DNA of 45,208 nt from contig JANYDH010000170.1 of the NCBI GenBank assembly GCA_025359865.1, positions 1 through 45,208 of the forward strand, read 5' to 3'. Under the pieces are notes generated by a model that was given only the letters and a program-made list of their open reading frames with translations, was not told where the DNA came from and searched no databases. Shown here one piece after another: positions 24,208 to 32,119 of the stretch; positions within the stretch are counted from its first letter, which is position 1; every line of letters starts with the position of its first letter. The DNA comes from Actinomycetes bacterium (GTDB lineage Bacteria; Actinomycetota; Acidimicrobiia; Acidimicrobiales; Ilumatobacteraceae). A program made the translations under genes and the position numbers.

Positions 24208-27200
24208 GCGACACGGCGGTGCCTCGACGACATGGCCCCCGTCGCGCACGAGATGGCGGTTTCACCCTGGTGGAGATCCTGATCTCGCTCGTCCTCAGTG
24301 GGATGATCGCGGGCGTGACGGTCAGCGTGATGCTCACCTCGATGAACGCTGTCGAATCAACATCTCAATTGATCGCCGACTCCACCGACGCCGGCTTGAT
24401 CTCCACCTACCTCATTCGCGATGCCCAATCGGCTGGCGGAATCAATCCGATGACTGCCACGAGGTCGGCCGACCTTGGCATCTCGGTCGACTCATCGCCG
24501 GCGGGTTGGGGGAACTGCCAACAGCCGGGCAAGCTGGTGGCGCGATTCAGTTGGGTCGACCGCACCGCCACGTCGGCCGGTGCGAACGTCGTAGTGACGT
24601 GGGCGCTCGACGGAGCCAAACAACTCGTTCGACGGGCCTGCCAGAATGGAAGCACCGTCGACCTCATCCTTGGCAAGGCAATTGATGCGGCGACAACCAC
24701 CTGCACGCCCAACGTGACGTGTGCCGGTGACCCAACCAGCGTCTCGCTCGCCATCTCCGGTTCGGCCACACGCGCTCCGTTCAAGTACACCCTCACCGCT
24801 TCGGTGCGCGGCGATGTGCAGGTTGCTCCGGCCATCGCCAACTCCGCACCGCTTCCACTTGTGCTACTCGGCGACGCCACGGGCGCCTCGCCGTGCCCGC
24901 GTCTCACCCTCGGTCTCGCCGGAATCGTTGCGGTACGCGGCGACGTGCTCGTCAACGGTTCCTGTGGTGCGGGACCGATCGCCGGAGATCAGAGCAAACT
25001 TCGCCAGACCGGCGCCGCGAACATCGCAAACATGGTCAACGATCCGTACGCAGCACGGCTTTCCCGTCAAGCAACGTGTCCGGACGGCGCGACCAATCCG
25101 ACCCCGATCGGTGCCAGCAGCGGGCCATCGGCAGTCACGATCTACCCGGCCGCCGTGACAATCACATCGAACACGAACTTTGCGGCGGGACAACACCTGT
25201 TCTGCGCCGGTTTGACGTTCGGACCCGGAGCGCGGATCACCGGTACGGGCGTTGTCTTCGACATCGTCGGCGGCACGCTCATCGTGGACGATCAAGCCTC
25301 GGTCGACGTTTCCGCCGCAACAACTGGCGACTATGCGAGCATCGTGATCTGGGTCGAGACAAAGCAGACCGTGACGATCAGTAGCGGCACGCGAGTCAAC
25401 TCGTTTCGGGGCACCATCTACGCACCCGCTTCTCTCACGAACCTGACGGCCGCGGTCGGAACGAACATCGGCGGCATCGTGACGAACACCATCAACGTTC
25501 AAGGCGGCGGCTCCGTCCGAATCGGCAACACGATCCCTGTCCTCACACTCTCAGCACCGTCGATGCCGCTCGGTGAAGTCGGCGTTACGTACCCCGCCAC
25601 TCCCCTCGTAATCAGCGGCGGTGCCTCGCCATATGTCTGGTCGGCCGCTGGGTTGCCGCCTGGCATGTCGATCAGTACGAACGGGGTGCTGTCTGGCAAC
25701 CCGACCGCCGCCGGGAGCTTCACCGTCATCGCCAGCGCCCTCGATTCCACAACCGCGGGCGGCTCGATAGAACTCGCTCTGACGGTGAATCCTGCGCTGG
25801 TATTCGACGGTTCGACGCCACTTCCAGGGGGACAGGTTGCAGTGGCCTACCCGACTACTTCAATGACTTCATCGGGTGGCACAGCACCGTACGTCTGGTC
25901 TGCCTCCGGGCTACCGGCCGGACTCACGATGACCGCAGCGGGAGTTCTCACGGGAACCCCGAGAATCTCGGGCACGTTCCCGGTGACCGTCACCGTCACC
26001 GACGCGCAGTCCGCGACGAGTTCTCAGAAGTACACACTGAATATCAATCCTCCCCTTGCGATCACCGGCCCGGTGACGCTGCCGAACGGCCAGGTCGGGC
26101 TGACCTACAGCACCACCACAGCAACGTCGTCTGGGGGTACCGCACCGTTCGCCTGGTCGGCGACGGGCCTGCCCGCTGGACTCTCGATCGCCTCGACAAC
26201 GGGCACGATCAGCGGTGCACCAACAGTTGCCGGCGTGTACAGCGTCGTTGTCAACGTGACCGACCAAGTCGGCGCTTCGGCTTCGATTTCCTACAACCTG
26301 ACGGTGAACGCGGCACTTGCCGTAGCCGGGCCGACTTCGCTCCCCAATGGTCAGGTGTCGGTGTCCTACGCGAACACCTCGATCACAGCGTCGGGCGGCA
26401 CCACCCCCTTCTCGTGGTCTGCCGCCGGTCTTCCTTCTGGCCTCACGCTGAGCGCGGGCGGCGCGCTCACCGGCACGCCGACCATCGCCGGGACCTTCAC
26501 TGTGACGGTCACGGTCACCGATGCGATGTCTGCGAAGGCGTCCCGCACATACGCACTGACCATCAAGGCTGCACTTGCCGTCGTCGGTCCGGCGACCCTG
26601 CCGACTGGTCAAGTCGGGGCAAGCTATGCAAACACCACCATGACCTCGTCCGGCGGCACGGCGCCGTATTCCTGGTCCGCGTCTGGCCTTCCGGCCGGCC
26701 TTGCACTCGATGCAGCGACGGGCACGATCAGCGGAACACCGACGGTCGCTGGAAGCGTCGACGTCGTTGTCACCGTGACCGATCAACAAGGCGCGACGGC
26801 GGGGGTCTCGTACAAGGTGGTGGTCACCGGCACCCCGACTGTCACCCTCGATCCTGTTACGGATCCTGCCCGCGGAACCATCACGTTGTCAGCGACTGCG
26901 ACAACGCCTTCGGGCACGATCACCAGCGTCAAGTTCCAGTACGCGGTAGCCGACAGCGCTGTGTACACCGACATCTGTACCGACACTACCGCTCCGTACA
27001 GTTGTTCGTGGGACACCACCAAGGTCGCCACCACTGTGTGGGATGTTCGCGCGTTGCTCACCACATCTACAGGAGCGACAGCAACAAATGTTGTTGCCAG
27101 CATGCAAGTGGACAACGTCGCTCCGACGGTCTCGCTTGCCGACCCGGGGTCGCCGATGAGCGGGACAGTGACGCTCACTGCCACTGCCACTGACGCTGAT

Positions 27201-28214
27201 AGCGGGGTCTCCTCGGTGGTCATTCAATATGCACCCACTGGAACGACTACGTGGACATCGATCTGCACCGCCCCCAATACGACATACGCCTGCCGTTTCG
27301 ATACCACGGCCCTCCCCAAGGCGAGTTATGACCTACAAGCGGTGGCCACCGACTACGCGGGCAACACGTCGACGTCCATCGTGACGAAGCGCCTGATCGA
27401 CAACTCGGTGCCGGCGGTGTCGCTCGATGATCCCGGCACTTACCTTCGCGGCACAGTGCCCATCACCGCGGTCGCATCTGCACCCACGGGAGTCGCGATG
27501 GTGGTGGTCCAGTACGCGCCGACGGGCAAAGGTACGTGGGCCACGATCTGCACCCCCATTACCTCGCCGTATCAGTGCATCTGGGACACAACCAAGGTCG
27601 CCACCGCAACGTACGACCTTCGTGCCGTGATGACCGACAAGGCCGGCGTGATCACCACATCGGTCGTGCTCGTTGGCCGCGTGATCGACAACAGCACCGT
27701 GCGTGGTGTCGATGTGCAAGCACCGGCGGCAGGCACGACGGGCAGAATCGGAGTCGGCGATACCATCAGCTACACCTATTCGACGACGATGGACCTCACC
27801 ACGATCAAGTCAGGCTGGTCAGGGGATTTGACCACTGTGGTCGTCAGGGTGCGAGACGGCAAAGCAGCCAAGACCGGCGGCCCGAAGGACGACGTCTTTG
27901 ATATCTTTACAACGTCTGCATATTCGAGCCCGGTCAACATCGGCACCGTACTGCTCAACTGGGATTACGTAAAAACGAACAAGACCGTCGGATTCAACGC
28001 AACCATGGTCGCAACGACCGAAACGGTGGGCGGCATCTCCTGGACGAAGATTTCGATCACGATCACCGAACTTCTCTCGACCGACTCGCTCGTGACCAGC
28101 AAGACCCCGACCAGCATGGTATGGAACCCATCAGTACTGGCGAAAGACCTGCGCAAGACCGCATCATCGGCAACCCCGGTCACCCAGAGCGGGAGCAGGA
28201 TGATCAACTTCTGA
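24204..28214 (+). CDS. Giant modular pilin / pilus adhesin
   Basis: The 1336-residue protein starts with a true prepilin signal (RARDGG-FTLVEILISLVLSG) and a PilW-like segment to about residue 205. Then come a Gly/Thr/Val-rich, predicted beta-solenoid-like part (about 215-440, resembling the DUF7305 type), five He_PIG-type Ig repeats (445-874, about 86 residues each; GGTAPYxWSAxGLPAGL), three 96-residue Ig-like repeats (878-1166) each with a C-x8-C pair, and a unique C-terminus. Typical minor pilins have 150-300 residues. The pilin helix should place this large surface module in or at the tip of the pilus, as in 'modular pilins' known elsewhere. Adhesion is inferred; no ligand is indicated. 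Confidence 0.9.
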   Translation: MSDTAVPRRHGPRRARDGGFTLVEILISLVLSGMIAGVTVSVMLTSMNAVESTSQLIADSTDAGLISTYLIRDAQSAGGINPMTATRSADLGISVDSSPAGWGNCQQPGKLVARFSWVDRTATSAGANVVVTWALDGAKQLVRRACQNGSTVDLILGKAIDAATTTCTPNVTCAGDPTSVSLAISGSATRAPFKYTLTASVRGDVQVAPAIANSAPLPLVLLGDATGASPCPRLTLGLAGIVAVRGDVLVNGSCGAGPIAGDQSKLRQTGAANIANMVNDPYAARLSRQATCPDGATNPTPIGASSGPSAVTIYPAAVTITSNTNFAAGQHLFCAGLTFGPGARITGTGVVFDIVGGTLIVDDQASVDVSAATTGDYASIVIWVETKQTVTISSGTRVNSFRGTIYAPASLTNLTAAVGTNIGGIVTNTINVQGGGSVRIGNTIPVLTLSAPSMPLGEVGVTYPATPLVISGGASPYVWSAAGLPPGMSISTNGVLSGNPTAAGSFTVIASALDSTTAGGSIELALTVNPALVFDGSTPLPGGQVAVAYPTTSMTSSGGTAPYVWSASGLPAGLTMTAAGVLTGTPRISGTFPVTVTVTDAQSATSSQKYTLNINPPLAITGPVTLPNGQVGLTYSTTTATSSGGTAPFAWSATGLPAGLSIASTTGTISGAPTVAGVYSVVVNVTDQVGASASISYNLTVNAALAVAGPTSLPNGQVSVSYANTSITASGGTTPFSWSAAGLPSGLTLSAGGALTGTPTIAGTFTVTVTVTDAMSAKASRTYALTIKAALAVVGPATLPTGQVGASYANTTMTSSGGTAPYSWSASGLPAGLALDAATGTISGTPTVAGSVDVVVTVTDQQGATAGVSYKVVVTGTPTVTLDPVTDPARGTITLSATATTPSGTITSVKFQYAVADSAVYTDICTDTTAPYSCSWDTTKVATTVWDVRALLTTSTGATATNVVASMQVDNVAPTVSLADPGSPMSGTVTLTATATDADSGVSSVVIQYAPTGTTTWTSICTAPNTTYACRFDTTALPKASYDLQAVATDYAGNTSTSIVTKRLIDNSVPAVSLDDPGTYLRGTVPITAVASAPTGVAMVVVQYAPTGKGTWATICTPITSPYQCIWDTTKVATATYDLRAVMTDKAGVITTSVVLVGRVIDNSTVRGVDVQAPAAGTTGRIGVGDTISYTYSTTMDLTTIKSGWSGDLTTVVVRVRDGKAAKTGGPKDDVFDIFTTSAYSSPVNIGTVLLNWDYVKTNKTVGFNATMVATTETVGGISWTKISITITELLSTDSLVTSKTPTSMVWNPSVLAKDLRKTASSATPVTQSGSRMINF
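25536..26825 (+). repeat. Five 255-261-bp repeats (He_PIG domains) in the giant pilin
   Basis: Units begin at about 25536, 25791, 26049, 26310 and 26568. Each encodes a start like PALAVxGPxxLPxGQVGxxY, the core GGTxPYxWSAxGLPxGL and the end GTPTVAGxxxVxVTVTD. This is the putative Ig (He_PIG) repeat, frequent in bacterial surface proteins. DNA similarity between units is visible but not perfect. Confidence 0.88.
26835..27698 (+). repeat. Three 288-bp repeats (Cys-paired Ig-like domains) in the giant pilin
   Basis: Units begin at 26835, 27123 and 27411, exactly 288 bp apart. Each opens PxVSLxDPG or PTVTLDPV, contains VVxQYAPTG-like and a C-x8-C pair (ICT...C) before WDTT or FDTT, and ends VDN or IDN. 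The spaced cysteines should form one disulfide per domain outside the cell. Confidence 0.88.
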
Positions 28215-28235
28215 TCGTCGCCAACACCACCGAGG

Positions 28236-29546
28236 TCACCTTGATGTAGACGGCCTCGCGACAATCTCGTCGGGCGGGCGAATGTGGCGGAACATCGCCA
28301 ACAGGGTCAGGTCGTAGATCGCCTTCAGCGAACCAGCGATCACGAGCGGCCAACCGAACGTGCTGTGGTCGAGCATCCACCCAGCCGCGACCGGTGGCAG
28401 CACCGATGCCAAACTGCGTGGCACGTTGGTCACACTGGCAGCGGCGGCGCGTTCGGGTGCGCTGACGACGGCCATCACGTAGGAGTTGCGTGCCGGAACG
28501 TCCATCGCCGAAAGCAGGCTGCGCGCGATCAGACACACCACTGCGAGCCCCAGAGTGGGCATGAAGGCCGCGCTGATGAGCAGTACTTGAGCGGGTAGGT
28601 GGGTGAACACCATGGTGCGGATCAACCCGACGCGCTTTGCGATGCGTGCCGACGCGAATGCCGATACGGCAGAGCACGTCCCGGTCCAAAACAACAGCGC
28701 TCCGGCAGCAGCGAGTGAGAGATCGAACCGACGAAAGAGCCACAGCGCGAGCATCGACTGCACGACGAACCCTCCGCCAAACGCATCGAGACTGAACACC
28801 GCAGCCAATCGGTAGACGATTCGCCGCGAAGGACCGAGCGCTGACGGCGCCTGACCCGGTGGCGGCTCGATCGACGGCGAGAGGGACGAATACAACGCGA
28901 ATGCGACGGCGCCAGCCACCGCGTACATCGCGAACACGCCGCGCAGCGCGGCTGCAAGGTGGATGCTCGTATGCGTAGCCAGCCATTCGGGCACACCGGC
29001 AGCGAGCGATCCCACCGCACCGCACATACTGCCGATGAAGGCATACATTGCAAACAACGACGTCCGGTTCGTATCGGCAGTAGTTGACGGTAGCAGCGAC
29101 TGCTCCATCGGTAAGAACACGCTCACATCGCCGCTGCTCGGGTTGACGGTACCGATCACGCCGATGATGAACAGCACGACGAACGACGTCGACGTCGTAT
29201 AGATCACCCCGGTTACGGCCATCAGACAGGCCCCGACGAGCAGGATCGTCCGCCGCCGAAAGGCATGCCCGCGGAGGCCGACAAACAGCGTCAGCGCGGC
29301 CGATCCAAGCAGCATCCCGGCGACGACGAGACCGATCCGGCGACCGCTGTAATGAACCAAGGTGAGGTACGCCACCAGGGCGATCGACACTGCACCGTCG
29401 ACAAAGCCGCGCACACCTCGCGTGGCAATGAGGATTCGCCCGTCACGTGAAACGCTCAGGCCGATGATCCTTGTGCAGCGCGCTTGGCCGACATCCTGCG
29501 TGCCGCCGGCACAGCAGCCATGAGAGCAGCAGCCTTGTTGTGACAC
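28236..29546 (-). CDS. MFS transporter
   Basis: A polytopic protein with about twelve membrane helices and MFS character (SRDGRILIATRGVRGFVDGAV at the first helix; SAFASARIAKRVGLIRTM between helices 8 and 9). The likely role is export or uptake of an unknown solute. The only standard start is the GTG at 29546, which would overlap the end of trpE by 91 bp and add a cysteine-rich 29-residue leader. Homology begins near SVSRDGR at about 29455, right at the trpE stop, so a non-standard start or coupling to trpE there is plausible. It ends 21 bp from the convergent giant pilin gene. Confidence 0.86.
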   Translation of the reverse strand: MSQQGCCSHGCCAGGTQDVGQARCTRIIGLSVSRDGRILIATRGVRGFVDGAVSIALVAYLTLVHYSGRRIGLVVAGMLLGSAALTLFVGLRGHAFRRRTILLVGACLMAVTGVIYTTSTSFVVLFIIGVIGTVNPSSGDVSVFLPMEQSLLPSTTADTNRTSLFAMYAFIGSMCGAVGSLAAGVPEWLATHTSIHLAAALRGVFAMYAVAGAVAFALYSSLSPSIEPPPGQAPSALGPSRRIVYRLAAVFSLDAFGGGFVVQSMLALWLFRRFDLSLAAAGALLFWTGTCSAVSAFASARIAKRVGLIRTMVFTHLPAQVLLISAAFMPTLGLAVVCLIARSLLSAMDVPARNSYVMAVVSAPERAAAASVTNVPRSLASVLPPVAAGWMLDHSTFGWPLVIAGSLKAIYDLTLLAMFRHIRPPDEIVARPSTSR

Positions 29547-30997
29547 TCCTGGTCTTCGTCGTCGGGGACCGAGTCGGCGACGATGCCGGCACCGGCTTGA
29601 AACGACGCCCCGTGGGCACCGACGAACATCGTGCGGATCGCGATGGCGGTATCGAGGTTGCCGCTGAAGTCGATGTACCCGACTACTCCCGCGTACGGAC
29701 CACGCTTGACGGGTTCGAGTGCGTCGATGATCTCCATAGCCCGCACTTTGGGCGCCCCGCTGACCGTGCCAGCGGGCAAGGTGGCACGGAGTACGTCGAT
29801 CGGCGAACGGCCCCCGGTGAGCCGCCCACTGACCTGTGAGGTGAGGTGCATCACATGGCTGTAACGCTCGAGCGTCATCAACTCATCGACATGAACCGAC
29901 CCGTACGCGGCGACCCGGCCGACGTCGTTACGGGCGAGATCGACCAGCATGATGTGCTCGGCCACCTCTTTCGGGTTCTCCTTCAATTCGCCGGCCATCT
30001 TCCGGTCGTCTTCGTCATTTCGACCGCGACGCCGTGTGCCCGCGATCGGCCGACTGATGACTGTCTCGCCGAGCACTTGCACCATCGGCTCTGGCGAACT
30101 TCCGACGATGGTGATATCGGGGTGGCGTAAGAAGTACATGTACGGGCTCGGGTTCACCTGCCGAAGCACACGGTAGAAGTCGAACGGGTCGGCTTGGAGA
30201 TCGATGTCGTACCGCTGAGACAGCACCACCTGGAAGATGTCGCCAGCAAGGATGTGCTCCTTGGCTACCTCGACGGCCCGCTGATACATGCCTGCGCCCA
30301 TTGAACTGCGCACCGCGGGGATGGTCTCGCCGGGCTCCGGCGGAGCAACCGGCACGTAGCCGAGCGGACGGGACAGATCGGCTACGGCCTGCTCGACGCG
30401 TCGGCACGCCTGGTCGTACGCGTCATCGAGTGCCACCCTCTCGAGGCCGAGCACCGGCACGCTCTCGATGAGGTAGACCCGCTGGCGCCAGTGATCGAAC
30501 GCTGCCAGCGAACCAATGACACTCATCACCGCATCGGGGAATCGGCGGTCGTCGTGGGGCACATCAGGCAGTCGCTCGATCTCGCGGACCACGTCGTAAC
30601 CGAGGAACCCCATCACGCCACCCTGCAACGGCGGAAGGTCGGCGATGATCGGTGCCCGGTACTCGCGCAGCAGGGCGTCGAGCGCGGCGAGCATGCCCCG
30701 ATCGGTCGGTACCGAGGCCGGCAGCTCGCCATCGATGCGAAGCACGCCATCGCGCAGTTCGAGGGTGGCCACAGGGTTACGGCCGACAAAGCTGAACCTG
30801 CTCCACCGCTCGCCGTGCTCGACCGACTCGAGCAGGAACCCGGTACCGTCGCCAACCAGTTTCGCGTAGGCCGCAACAGGTGTCTCGAGATCGGCCAGCA
30901 ACTCGGTCCACACCGGCACGACCGTATGGTCGACAGCGAGCCCGCGGAACTCGTCGCGCGACGGCCGCATTCTCAGATCGTTGACATGACTACTCAT
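29456..30997 (-). CDS. trpE: Anthranilate synthase component I
   Basis: The 513-residue chorismate-binding enzyme shows the N-terminal regulatory half (PVAAYAKLVGDGTGFLLESVEHGERWSRFSF in pieces, with the LLES tryptophan-site element) and catalytic motifs GDIFQVVLSQR, PSPYMYFLRHPD, IAGTRRRG, EHIMLVDLARND and AGTVSGAPKVRAMEII. It makes anthranilate from chorismate with ammonia from TrpG, which is not seen here. The ATG at 30997 gives a nine-residue longer protein than the ATG at 30970. It follows hisI by 15 bp on the same strand, so histidine and tryptophan genes share a transcript. Confidence 0.96.
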   Translation of the reverse strand: MSSHVNDLRMRPSRDEFRGLAVDHTVVPVWTELLADLETPVAAYAKLVGDGTGFLLESVEHGERWSRFSFVGRNPVATLELRDGVLRIDGELPASVPTDRGMLAALDALLREYRAPIIADLPPLQGGVMGFLGYDVVREIERLPDVPHDDRRFPDAVMSVIGSLAAFDHWRQRVYLIESVPVLGLERVALDDAYDQACRRVEQAVADLSRPLGYVPVAPPEPGETIPAVRSSMGAGMYQRAVEVAKEHILAGDIFQVVLSQRYDIDLQADPFDFYRVLRQVNPSPYMYFLRHPDITIVGSSPEPMVQVLGETVISRPIAGTRRRGRNDEDDRKMAGELKENPKEVAEHIMLVDLARNDVGRVAAYGSVHVDELMTLERYSHVMHLTSQVSGRLTGGRSPIDVLRATLPAGTVSGAPKVRAMEIIDALEPVKRGPYAGVVGYIDFSGNLDTAIAIRTMFVGAHGASFQAGAGIVADSVPDDEDQECHNKAAALMAAVPAARRMSAKRAAQGSSA

Positions 30998-31012
30998 GTG
31001 GGTTGGCTCGTG

Positions 31013-31381
31013 TCACTCATCGGAACCGAACTTGCGGAAAAAGCACGAATACGCACCTGTGTGGCACGCCCCCTTGCCATCCTGAACAACTTTGAACAGC
31101 AAGACGTCGCTGTCGCAGTCGTAATACGCCTCGCGCACGTATTGCCCGTCGCCACTGGTGTCGCCCTTGCGCCACACTTCTTGACGGCTGCGGCTGAAGT
31201 ACACCATCCGGCCCTCGTCGAACGTGAGCTGCAATGTCTCGGCATTCATCCATGCCACCATCAGTACTTCGCCCGTGTGAACATCCTGGGCGATGACCGG
31301 CACCAAGCCCTGTGCGTCGAACTTCACCCCTGCCAGTTGCTCGGGGGTTGCTGTGATCGTCACACCTGATGGCATGGCCAC
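31013..31381 (-). CDS. hisI: Phosphoribosyl-AMP cyclohydrolase
   Basis: The 122-residue protein is a stand-alone HisI. It has VIAQDVHTGEVLMVAWMN, FSRSRQEVWRKGDTSG, the metal-binding DCDSD and two further cysteines in ACHTGAYSCFF. It opens the purine ring of phosphoribosyl-AMP in step 3 of histidine synthesis. No HisE domain is fused. It is separated from the hisCBHAF cluster by about 4.5 kb of other genes but lies on the same strand. An ATG at 31375 is an alternative start. A large hairpin lies 66 bp upstream. Confidence 0.96.
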   Translation of the reverse strand: MAMPSGVTITATPEQLAGVKFDAQGLVPVIAQDVHTGEVLMVAWMNAETLQLTFDEGRMVYFSRSRQEVWRKGDTSGDGQYVREAYYDCDSDVLLFKVVQDGKGACHTGAYSCFFRKFGSDE

Positions 31382-31446
31382 AATGCTAGGAGCGGGGGCC
31401 GGTATTGGACGGATCGGTGCGGGCGTGCGAACAATGCAGGTGGGAT

Positions 31447-31494
31447 GCGTTTGGTAGGTTCGGCCCCCTTGGGGGGGCTTGACCTACCAAACGC
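31447..31494. promoter_or_regulatory. Large two-part hairpin upstream of hisI-trpE
   Basis: GCGTTTGGTAGGT (31447-31459) is perfectly complementary to ACCTACCAAACGC (31482-31494), and inside it GCCCCC (31463-31468) pairs with GGGGGC (31473-31478). On the minus strand it would lie in the leader of hisI. No U-tract or His/Trp-rich leader peptide is visible, so it could be a terminator of upstream transcription, an operator or an attenuator-like element. Confidence 0.6.
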
Positions 31495-31737
31495 TGCAGG
31501 AGTGGGGAGCTCCTGTTGGGAAGGCGTCATGTTGGCTTGACACGGTGTCAGGGTGAGTTGACGAAGTTGGTGAACGTCCACACCGCAGTCCGGGCGCGGC
31601 AGCGAGGACACTGACGGGGCCTGAAGATGCCCCTCGAGCGGGTCAGTGAGTACCTACAGTGACCAAATGCCGCCGAAGAAACCTATCGCCACCTCAGGCG
31701 CTCAACCGGATGCTGTGTGCCCGAAACGGTGCCGACG
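31495..31737. other. Intergenic region with a small palindrome
   Basis: Between the hairpin and the GroES-like gene. It contains TGACACGGTGTCA (31538-31550), a perfect 6-bp inverted repeat about one G, of a size typical for TetR/GntR-type operators. A 26-codon plus-strand frame (ATG about 31668 to TAG about 31746) has no recognised homology. No RNA gene was recognised. Confidence 0.5.
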
Positions 31738-32061
31738 TTACAGATAGAGGCCGGTGTTGGTTTCGATGCGCGTCGCGGCAACAGCATGCAGATCACGCTC
31801 GCGCAACATGACGAAGTCTTTGCCGCCGACCTCGACCTCGTAGCGATCGTCGGGGCTGAACAGCACCTGGTCGCCAACCTCCGCGCTGCGCACGTTCTGG
31901 CCGAGAGCGACGACCTCGGCCCACACCAAACGCTTCGCGATCTGTGCCGTCGCAGGGATGACAATGCCACCCGACGAGCGCCGCTCGCCATCTTTGTCGG
32001 GGATCTTCACGAGCAGCCGATCGTTGAGCATCTTGATCGGGAGCTTCTCGTCGACTGCCAC
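31738..32061 (-). CDS. GroES-like co-chaperonin family protein
   Basis: The protein of about 107 residues matches the chaperonin-10 fold: PIKMLNDRLLVKIPD, then ERRSSGGIVIPATAQ where GroES has its mobile-loop region, WAEVVALGQNV, VGDQVLFSPDDRYEVEVGGKDFVMLRERDLHAV. It stands alone without groEL, and looks like the second actinobacterial GroES-like paralogue rather than the main co-chaperonin. The GTG at 32061 fits the family start DEKLPIKML; the frame is open to 32094 and an internal ATG at 32031 is also possible. It lies 58 bp downstream of the Rieske oxygenase on the same strand. Confidence 0.85.
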   Translation of the reverse strand: MAVDEKLPIKMLNDRLLVKIPDKDGERRSSGGIVIPATAQIAKRLVWAEVVALGQNVRSAEVGDQVLFSPDDRYEVEVGGKDFVMLRERDLHAVAATRIETNTGLYL

Positions 32062-32119
32062 CAGGGCAGGGTACCGGCGACCCGGGCGAGTCAACGAGCG
32101 TGTGGCGAACGAGCAGAGT

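Noticed and set aside
30491-31369. 292-codon plus-strand frame across trpE and hisI
   Set aside because: It is antisense to two well-conserved enzymes and shows no domain.
31360-31611. Leader peptide for a His/Trp attenuator
   Set aside because: The minus-strand frame has no run of His or Trp codons; the hairpin is reported without that interpretation.
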